20,257 nucleotides of DNA, from positions 1 through 20,257 of the forward strand of contig CAZUAI010000095.1 of assembly GCA_964617875.1 (NCBI GenBank). The letters are read 5' to 3'. Under the pieces are notes generated by a model. The model made no database searches and had not been told where the DNA came from. It was given only the letters and a program-made list of their open reading frames with translations. A program made the position numbers and the translations under genes. How positions within the stretch are numbered: position 1 is the first letter of the stretch; the number at the start of each line of letters is the position of its first letter. Positions 14,611 through 20,257 of the stretch are shown one piece after another. The stretch comes from CAZMVY01 sp964617875 (GTDB lineage Bacteria; Planctomycetota; Phycisphaerae; UBA1845; PWPN01).

Positions 14611-15918
14611 TCAGGCCGGGCGCGAGGCGTCCTTTCGCCAGTCGGCGGACTTCCAGCGGCCGCCGGTGAAATCGGGGACCTCGACCGTGTTGCCCTTGCG
14701 GCGAATCGATTCGCGCGAGCAGTGGAAGATGGAACTCCACGTCGCCGCGTCGTAGACGTCGATCCACGGCTCGCGGTCGTGACGGACCATGCCGACGAAG
14801 TCGCGGATGACGAAGAAGTCGCCGCCGCCGTGGCCGGCCTTTTCGGCGTCCCGGCCCTGGCGCTGCCAGTACGGGTGGTCGTATTTCGCGAGGTATTCGT
14901 CGGCGGGCCGCCACGTCTCGTCCTGCGCCTGCTCGAAGTAGATGCCGGAGCGGGAGTCGTAGACGCCTTTCGTCCCCTGGATGAGGTAGAAGTGCGAAAC
15001 GGGCCGTGGTGAGTTGACGTCGTAGTCCACGCGAATGAGCCGGCCCTCGGCCGTGTGGATCAGGACAGAGACGTACTCGCCGAGCGCCCAGTCGATCTTC
15101 GCCTGCGGGCTGTCGGGGCCGAATCGGCGGCGGGCGTATTCCTTGAGCACGCGCGGGGCCGACATCATCGCCGAGCAGGTCTCGAGCCGGTCGCCCTCGT
15201 TGATGCCGAGCCACTTGCTCATCGGACCGAGGGCGTGCGTGGGGTAGTCGCTGCCGAAGTTCCGGGCCGCCCATTCGCCCCACCAGTCGAGCGAGCCGTC
15301 CTTGCGGAACAGCATGAACCGGCAGTCGTGGATGTAGCTGCACTCGCCGTAGTACGTGTCGCCGAAGACCCCGGCGCGCGCCATTTGCCAGATCATCATG
15401 TTTCGGCGGGTGTAGGCGTAGTTTTCCAGGAGCATGTAGCGTTTGCCCGTCTTCTCCTTCGTGTGAACGAGGTCCCGGAGTTCGTCGAGTTCAAAACCGG
15501 CGGGGACCTCGCTGCCGACGTGCTTGCCGGCCTTCATGGCCTCGATCGCCATGGGGCAGTGCCACTTCGTCGGCGCGGCGATCAGGACGGCGTCGACGTC
15601 GTCGCGGCGGAGAAGGGCCTCGTACGCATCGTCGCCCCTGGAATGGACGGCGGGGGCGGCCCCGCCGGCCTCGGTCACGAGCTTGGCGGCACGGCGGGCG
15701 TTCTCCTCGCTCATGTCGCAAAGGGCCGTGATTGCCACGCCGGGCGTGGCGAGGAGGTGCCGAAGCAGCCCCGTGCCGCGGTTGCCCAGGCCGATGACGC
15801 CGATCCGGACGGCGCGAGGCGTGCCCTCTTGTGCGCTGAGCGTCCGGGGCCGTGCGGTCAGGACCCCGGCGGCGGACAGGCCGGCAGCCCCCTTGATCAG
15901 AAATTCGCGACGGTTCAT
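14611..15918 (-). CDS. Tat-exported Gfo/Idh/MocA oxidoreductase, GH109-like
   Basis: 435 residues with a twin-arginine leader (MNRREFLIKGAAGLSAAG) that would carry the protein out folded with its cofactor. A Rossmann NAD site GxGxxG is at Gly43-Gly48 (VIGLGNRG), followed by the family motif GKHVGSEVPAG (131-141). Several stretches resemble the GH109 branch, which hydrolyses alpha-N-acetylgalactosaminides through an NAD-dependent oxidation step: LLENYAYTRRNMM, GECSYIHDCR, and YPTHALGPMSKWLGINEGDRL with His228. The GH109 assignment is from recognition of these motifs and is less certain than the superfamily. ATG 15918 has AGGAG nine bases upstream. It is the first gene of the operon with the sulfatase and ADP-ribosylglycohydrolase, suggesting joint attack on a sulfated amino-sugar glycan. 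Confidence 0.88.
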   Translation of the reverse strand: MNRREFLIKGAAGLSAAGVLTARPRTLSAQEGTPRAVRIGVIGLGNRGTGLLRHLLATPGVAITALCDMSEENARRAAKLVTEAGGAAPAVHSRGDDAYEALLRRDDVDAVLIAAPTKWHCPMAIEAMKAGKHVGSEVPAGFELDELRDLVHTKEKTGKRYMLLENYAYTRRNMMIWQMARAGVFGDTYYGECSYIHDCRFMLFRKDGSLDWWGEWAARNFGSDYPTHALGPMSKWLGINEGDRLETCSAMMSAPRVLKEYARRRFGPDSPQAKIDWALGEYVSVLIHTAEGRLIRVDYDVNSPRPVSHFYLIQGTKGVYDSRSGIYFEQAQDETWRPADEYLAKYDHPYWQRQGRDAEKAGHGGGDFFVIRDFVGMVRHDREPWIDVYDAATWSSIFHCSRESIRRKGNTVEVPDFTGGRWKSADWRKDASRPA

Positions 15919-15965
15919 GACGACGATCTCCTTCGCAGTAGTTCGCTCCGTTCATAGCCCGGATC

Positions 15966-15982
15966 GGCCGGCAAAACCGGCC
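15966..15982. repeat. Inverted repeat in the GH109-like gene leader
   Basis: GGCCGG-CAAAA-CCGGCC, a perfect six-base inverted repeat with a five-base centre, 48 bp upstream of ATG 15918. It may be an operator for a dimeric regulator or an mRNA hairpin. No regulator gene lies next to it. Confidence 0.4.
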
Positions 15983-16001
15983 AGACCGACGGCGGAGGGG
16001 C

Positions 16002-16031
16002 AGTCTACCGGGACGCCGTATCCCTGCACAA
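16002..16031 (-). promoter_or_regulatory. Candidate promoter of the GH109/sulfatase/ADP-ribosylglycohydrolase operon
   Basis: Minus strand: TTGTGC (16026-16031), 18 bases, TAGACT (16002-16007), in the 228-bp gap upstream of the operon. It would give a leader of about 77 nt that includes the inverted repeat at 15966-15982. The match is moderate. Confidence 0.35.
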
Positions 16032-16146
16032 TGGGGCCCGGGCGAGGCGGAGCCGGTCGTGCCGCATGGCGTCGCCCTGCGGAGACGCGACGGAGTCCGG
16101 GTCTGCGAGGGGATCCGACCGGGGCGCTCCCCGTTGCACGGTCCCG

Positions 16147-17853
16147 TCAGAGCCGGCCAAGAGCATACGCGGGGATATCCCGCAACCGGTCCCATTGCCA
16201 GATGGGGCCGGCGATCATCCGCTGGATCCGCTGATAGCGCTCGCGGGCCGCCGGATCACGCCATCGCACGCGCTGCATCATGGCGCGGGACTGGACGACA
16301 AGCGTCGGATCGAGTTGGCTCGCGCGCCGCTGCCAGTCCTCCTGGGCATTGAGGGTGCCGCGTGCGAGCAGGTATTCGACCGGGACCCTGTGGTTGATAT
16401 GACCGATGCGCGATTGCGGGTCCGCGGGACAGCGGGCGACGAAGGCGTCGGTCAGGCCGTACTCATCGATCGCGTGGACCTGCCCGCCGGCATAGTAGGG
16501 CGCGATCCCCATGTTGGAGAACAACACCGTGATGGGGCCGTGGGTTCGGCTGTAGCGTGCGAATATTTCGCCCAGCACGCGGGCGCTGGCGAAGCTGCCG
16601 TCGGCCTGCGTGGGGGGGCGAAACCGGTTCTCGTTTCGCGGCCCGGCATAGACGCTGTACTCGTCGGCGATGCCGCCGGCCGCCTCGATCGCCTGCGGCG
16701 TCGCGATCCGTGGCCTCCAGTCCACCAGGCTGCCCGCCCCGGCCGCAAGAACGGCACCGCACAGCGCCGCCGGAGCAAGCGCGCGATGCCGCTCCGCGTC
16801 GGTTCGCGCCGGCCGCCGGGCGAGCCAGTGGCCGCCGAATGCCGCCACGCCGACGAGCGTCGAGTCCAGGAACCGGCCCCGCATGAAATCCCCGCCCACG
16901 CCGATCACATAACCGAGTTGCAGCCAGAGGCCGACGATGAGGCACAGATTGACGATGGTGCGATCGTCCGACGACCGCGCCGTGCCGCCCGTCTTGCCGC
17001 GAAGCCGGGAGACGCAAGAGCACAGGCCCGCCGGCAGCACCAATGCGACCAGGGCGGCGTGGACGGGTTCGTGCATCGCGAAGTCACGGGCGTAACGAAT
17101 CCCGGCCGCCGCGGCCACCTGCCACGGCAGAGCGACCTTGGCGTACGCCGTGTTCGGCAACGGTGTGCCGTAGTAGACCGTCGCAAACCCGTGCCACAGC
17201 AACAACGGCAGCAAGCCGGCCGCGAGCGCGGCGAGGGCGGCCCCACGCCGTCCTTCCAGAAGCGACCGCCACGCCGTCCACGCCAGAAGCGGCGCGCAGA
17301 GAAAGACGTGGTCCAGCCGCGTCAGCAGCAGAAGCGAACACACAAGCGCCGTCCGGCCGACGGGCAGGGCGCCGTCTTCGCCGCGTCCGAGGGCGATGCC
17401 GTACAGCAGTACGAGCAACATGTTGAGCAGGGCTGTCTCCAGCCCGGACGTCTGATACTCGACGAACGTGCGCGAGCTGAGGAGGGCGAGCACGACCGCG
17501 GCCAATGCCATCCCGCCGTGCGGCCTGCGGCGGAACTGCCGGGCCAGCAGCAGGACCGTGGCCGCCGTGAGGATTACGCCGGCACATACGGCGAAGGCGT
17601 AGACATCGAACACCGCCGCGCCCGCCAGCAGGACGAGGAACCACAGCGGATGCGTGAAGCCCTGGACACGCTCGCCGATGTTGAAGACCGGCCCGTGTCC
17701 GGCCTGGCAGTTCGCCACGTGCCGGAATGTGATGAAGGCGTCATCGCAGACCCACGCCCGCCAGAAGACGAATCCCGCGGCCGTGACGGCCAGGGCCACG
17801 GCGAGGACCTGGTGGCGGCGATCGCGTGCATGTCTGCTGCCCGGACTGGTCAT
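16147..17853 (-). CDS. Polytopic membrane glycosyltransferase, GT-C type (AftB-like)
   Basis: 568 residues with about ten hydrophobic helices in the first two thirds and a soluble C-terminal part (from about 395). The pattern W-V-C-Asp37-Asp38-A-F-I-T-F-R followed by GHGPVFNIGERVQGFTHPLW is that of GT-C enzymes using a polyprenyl-phosphate sugar, most like the arabinofuranosyltransferase AftB group; the acidic pair sits in the first external loop and is the likely catalytic or metal site. The donor and acceptor sugars cannot be told from sequence, and an arabinan is not implied. ATG 17853 is needed to include the first helix and the DD motif. No Shine-Dalgarno is seen; the -10 box ends seven bases before the ATG, so the message is probably leaderless. 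It is a single gene between the operon at 14-16 kb and the chemoreceptor. Confidence 0.8.
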   Translation of the reverse strand: MTSPGSRHARDRRHQVLAVALAVTAAGFVFWRAWVCDDAFITFRHVANCQAGHGPVFNIGERVQGFTHPLWFLVLLAGAAVFDVYAFAVCAGVILTAATVLLLARQFRRRPHGGMALAAVVLALLSSRTFVEYQTSGLETALLNMLLVLLYGIALGRGEDGALPVGRTALVCSLLLLTRLDHVFLCAPLLAWTAWRSLLEGRRGAALAALAAGLLPLLLWHGFATVYYGTPLPNTAYAKVALPWQVAAAAGIRYARDFAMHEPVHAALVALVLPAGLCSCVSRLRGKTGGTARSSDDRTIVNLCLIVGLWLQLGYVIGVGGDFMRGRFLDSTLVGVAAFGGHWLARRPARTDAERHRALAPAALCGAVLAAGAGSLVDWRPRIATPQAIEAAGGIADEYSVYAGPRNENRFRPPTQADGSFASARVLGEIFARYSRTHGPITVLFSNMGIAPYYAGGQVHAIDEYGLTDAFVARCPADPQSRIGHINHRVPVEYLLARGTLNAQEDWQRRASQLDPTLVVQSRAMMQRVRWRDPAARERYQRIQRMIAGPIWQWDRLRDIPAYALGRL

Positions 17854-17860
17854 GCCCGTG

Positions 17861-17890
17861 AGTATACCCGGCCGTGATCTTCTCTGTTAC
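17861..17890 (-). promoter_or_regulatory. Promoter placing the GT-C gene on a leaderless transcript
   Basis: Minus strand: GTAACA (17885-17890), 18 bases, TATACT (17861-17866), then only seven bases (CACGGGC) to ATG 17853. The transcription start would coincide with the A of the start codon. The -10 hexamer is the same as in the amidase promoter at 4377-4382. Confidence 0.5.
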
Positions 17891-18009
17891 GGGTGACGGA
17901 TCGACGGGGGCTTCACTGCTTTTGCGGTGGGGCGCGAATTGTCTCTGTCGCCCCTGCGTTGTGGTCGCTCGAGACCTCGTCGGATCGCAAGCGTGGTCGC
18001 TGCCGGGCG

Positions 18010-20034
18010 TCAGAACCGCGCCAGTTCCTCCGCCGCGCGGGGGGATTCGGCTTTCTTTGCCTTCGCCGCTGCCCTGGCACCGGCGGCCGGTGCGATCAGG
18101 TTCTTGTGAACGGCCTCGTCCGTCGGCGAGAGGGGAGCGCGTTTCGGCGGCGCGGCCTTCCTTCTCGGGACGGCCTCCGTTTCTGCGGTTGGCGTGGCCG
18201 ACGCGCGGCCCTCGGCTGAACCTCGCACCAGGGCCGTCAGATCCTGTACCATGGCGTCGAGCTGTTCCGCCTGCGCGCTGAGTTCTTCCGATGCCGAGGC
18301 CGACTCCTCCGCGTTGGCGGCATTCTGCTGCGTGACCTGGTCCATCTGGCTGACGGCGGTGGTCACCTGACCGATGCCCTGCGCCTGTTCGCCGCTCGCG
18401 GCCGCGATCTCGCCGATCAGGCTGCTGACCTTCTGCGCCGATGCCGTGATTGCCTCCAGGGCTTGGGCCGTTTCGTCGGCCACGGTCACGCCCTTCTCCG
18501 CGTTCTTCACAGAGCCCTCGATCAGCGTCGCTGTCGTGCGGGCCGCCTCGCCGGCGCGCTGGGCCAGGTTGCGGACCTCCTCCGCCACTACCGCGAAGCC
18601 CTTCCCCGCGTCGCCCGCCCGGGCCGCCTCCACCGCTGCGTTGAGCGCCAGCAGGTTGGTCTGGAAGGCGATTTCGTCGATCGTCTTGACGATCTTTGCC
18701 GTCTCGTCGGCCGACTTCTTGATTTCCTCGATCGCGGCATTGAGCCGGCCCATCGATTCCTTCCCGTGGCCCACGAGCGCCTTTGCCTCGTCCATCAGCG
18801 AGTTCGCCTGCTGGGCGTTGCCGGCGCTCTGCTTTGCCATCGAGGACATCTCCTCGAGCGAGCTGGAGGTCTCCTCGATCGCCGCAGCCTGCTCGCTGGC
18901 GCCCTGGGCGAGCGACTGACTGGCCGAGGAGACCTGTGCCGCCGCGGACGTCGTCTGCGCGGCCCCGGCGCTCAGGCCCTCGATGATCCGGTTGATCGGG
19001 CGCGTGATGTTGCGCGCGAGCAGCAGGCCCATGCCGATGCCGACGAGGCACGCGCCGATTCCGAAGCCTACGACCCCTTTCTGCACGAGACCGCGGGTCG
19101 CGGCGAGTTCGGCGACGGCCTCGTCCGCCTCACTGGAGAGCGAGTCGGCGATCTTCCGGGCGTTCTCATCGATCACGTTCAGGTGCTTGTCGGATTCGCC
19201 GTCGGCCCTGGCGATGCGGTTTTCCAGGATCCGTCGGATCTCGGGAACGACCTTCTCCCGGAACAGCTTGTCGCACGCCTCGTCCGCCTCGCTGACCTTG
19301 GCCAGGAGGGCCCGCTCGTGGTCCGTGTCGACGGCGGCCGCCACCTTCTTCTTGTACTCGTCCATCCTCGCGACGCTTGCGTTGAATTCGTCGATGCTCT
19401 TGAGGTCCTGGTTGATGATCAGGTCCGCCTGGTTCTGGTACTGCTTGACCATCCAGTAGATCATGTCCTTGATGGCCAGCAACTGCTCGATGCGGATCTT
19501 GAGTTCCTTGTCGTCGCTCCTGGCCAGGGCCGCGTCCAGCTCTTTCTGGATGGACTGGGCGATTCCCTGCGCGGCTTCCTCGGCCGCCGAAATCAACCGG
19601 TCGGATTCGTCGTCGTACTTCGCGATGAGTCCTTCGATCTGGTGCCTGACCTCGGGCACGATCTGTTCGTGAAAGACCTTGTCGAAGGCGCTGTCGGCTT
19701 CGTCGAGCCGGGCCATGCAGGCCTTTTCCTCCGGCGTATCGACGACGCCGTCAAGCTGCGTGTTGTATTTGTTCATCGCAATCCGGGAGGCGTCATACTG
19801 TTCCACGGACGCCAGGTTGCGGTTGATGACCAGGTCCGCCTGGGCACGGTACTGCCGCATCGCCCAGTAGGGCACCAGCCTGGCCAGCAAAGCCGCGTCC
19901 TGGCGCTCGTTCGCGGCGGCCGCCGTACCGCTCATTCGCGCCACTCCCCAGTAGGACACGGCGGCGCCGGCAACCGTCAGCGCCACGACACACAGAAACC
20001 CTGCGATCAGTTTGGTCTTCAGACTCATCGACAT
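18010..20034 (-). CDS. Methyl-accepting chemotaxis protein with duplicated helical sensor region
   Basis: 674 residues, an inner-membrane chemoreceptor that would control CheA through CheW. TM1 is at about 8-31 and TM2 at about 318-340. Between them lie two related helical modules: about 56-167 (YWAMRQYRAQADLVINRNLASVEQYD...) and about 193-305 (YWMVKQYQNQADLIINQDLKSIDEFN...), offset by 137 residues. HAMP follows (about 340-392), then the long signalling coiled coil with the conserved tip EIAFQTNLLALNAAVEAARA and EEVRNLAQRAGEAA. The C-terminal tail is Ala/Pro/Lys-rich and lacks a CheR-binding NWETF-type pentapeptide. The start chosen is ATG 20034 (MSMSLKTKLIAG), directly before TM1 with AGGTGAT (20038-20044) upstream; an open frame to 20193 would add a non-homologous, low-complexity extension. 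The ligand is unknown. No che genes are in the window. Confidence 0.93.
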   Translation of the reverse strand: MSMSLKTKLIAGFLCVVALTVAGAAVSYWGVARMSGTAAAANERQDAALLARLVPYWAMRQYRAQADLVINRNLASVEQYDASRIAMNKYNTQLDGVVDTPEEKACMARLDEADSAFDKVFHEQIVPEVRHQIEGLIAKYDDESDRLISAAEEAAQGIAQSIQKELDAALARSDDKELKIRIEQLLAIKDMIYWMVKQYQNQADLIINQDLKSIDEFNASVARMDEYKKKVAAAVDTDHERALLAKVSEADEACDKLFREKVVPEIRRILENRIARADGESDKHLNVIDENARKIADSLSSEADEAVAELAATRGLVQKGVVGFGIGACLVGIGMGLLLARNITRPINRIIEGLSAGAAQTTSAAAQVSSASQSLAQGASEQAAAIEETSSSLEEMSSMAKQSAGNAQQANSLMDEAKALVGHGKESMGRLNAAIEEIKKSADETAKIVKTIDEIAFQTNLLALNAAVEAARAGDAGKGFAVVAEEVRNLAQRAGEAARTTATLIEGSVKNAEKGVTVADETAQALEAITASAQKVSSLIGEIAAASGEQAQGIGQVTTAVSQMDQVTQQNAANAEESASASEELSAQAEQLDAMVQDLTALVRGSAEGRASATPTAETEAVPRRKAAPPKRAPLSPTDEAVHKNLIAPAAGARAAAKAKKAESPRAAEELARF

Positions 20035-20081
20035 CCGATCACCTTTCGTGTTCTCGTAAGAAGCGACCTGCACGGGCGTCT

Positions 20082-20127
20082 CCGGGGGCGCGCGGCGAGC
20101 CGCGCGCGTTGCCTTGAACGCCCCCGG
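20082..20127. repeat. Nested inverted repeats upstream of the chemoreceptor gene
   Basis: CCGGGGGCG (20082-20090) and CGCCCCCGG (20119-20127) are perfect nine-base complements. Inside them CGCGGC (20091-20096) pairs with GCCGCG (20099-20104). Together they could fold into a strong branched or elongated hairpin about 50 bases before the start codon. It may affect translation or transcription of the receptor, or be a binding site. Confidence 0.5.
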
Positions 20128-20130
20128 GGT

Positions 20131-20158
20131 GTATCGGATGTCGGATTCCACATCTTGA
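20131..20158 (-). promoter_or_regulatory. Possible sigma-28-like promoter of the chemoreceptor gene
   Basis: Minus strand: TCAAGATG (20151-20158), 12 bases, TCCGATAC (20131-20138), against the FliA consensus TAAAGTTT, 11 bases, GCCGATAA. The -10 part matches six of eight, the -35 part is partial and the spacing is one base longer. Motility-class sigma factors commonly drive chemoreceptor genes, which makes the site worth noting, but the match is weak. Nothing else is seen between it and the right edge (20159-20257). Confidence 0.25.
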
Positions 20159-20257
20159 TCATTGTGTTTCGCCGGCTTCGAAAACGGTTGCACGATCGTG
20201 TGTCGAATGGCACTGCCGTGAAGAACCCGCCGTGCGGGACAGAGACCGAGCGTGTCC

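Noticed and set aside
12241..15012. Open + strand frame of about 920 codons opposite the exoenzyme operon
   Set aside because: It spans three well-supported minus-strand genes and two intergenic gaps, and has low-complexity composition.
20035..20193. Longer N-terminus for the chemoreceptor starting at 20193
   Set aside because: It would precede TM1 with a non-homologous stretch and read through the nested hairpin. The internal ATG has a ribosome site and the expected short cytoplasmic start.

Overview
The window looks like chromosomal DNA from a high-GC member of the Planctomycetota, possibly of the Phycisphaerae type. The evidence is a large secreted mosaic protein ending in the EF-hand/dockerin-like tail (DFNEDCDVDLADF, FNGPNRPP) common on planctomycete exoproteins, a secreted S1 sulfatase, a Tat-exported Gfo/Idh/MocA protein resembling GH109, and a secreted ADP-ribosylglycohydrolase. 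This taxonomic call is inference from protein style; no rRNA or other marker gene is present.

Layout. Bases 54-287 are a short CRISPR array of four identical 36-bp repeats and three 30-bp spacers, with no cas gene in view. Twenty-two bases away is the 3' end of a minus-strand gene for a 1343-residue secreted peptidoglycan amidase with many beta-sandwich modules and a C-terminal dockerin-like pair. Next come a terminator and a promoter packed back to back, then a minus-strand signalling operon: a four-PAS membrane histidine kinase followed by a single-domain response regulator. A roughly 300-bp divergent spacer leads to a plus-strand c-di-GMP block: a REC-GGDEF-HD-GYP protein and two small PilZ-like proteins. 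Convergent to these is a minus-strand exoenzyme operon transcribed GH109-like oxidoreductase -> sulfatase -> ADP-ribosylglycohydrolase. The right end holds a minus-strand GT-C membrane glycosyltransferase, apparently read from a leaderless transcript, and a methyl-accepting chemotaxis protein whose sensor region is internally duplicated.

How the genes may work together. Two themes recur. One is surface and extracellular carbohydrate work: a cell-wall amidase, a sulfatase, a GH109-like enzyme and a lipid-linked-sugar glycosyltransferase. The other is sensing of the surroundings: a PAS kinase with its receiver, c-di-GMP turnover with PilZ receptors, and a chemoreceptor. The kinase operon and the c-di-GMP gene are divergent and share an intergenic region, so joint regulation is plausible but unproven.

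The observations most worth following up are: the CRISPR repeats, which contain a promoter-like -35/-10 pair in each unit as known for type II-C arrays; the paired PilZ-like proteins, one of which has lost its acidic/amide ligand; the combined diguanylate cyclase/HD-GYP protein with both the I-site and the GYP motif altered; the secreted ADP-ribosylglycohydrolase in a sulfatase operon; and the duplicated chemoreceptor sensor.
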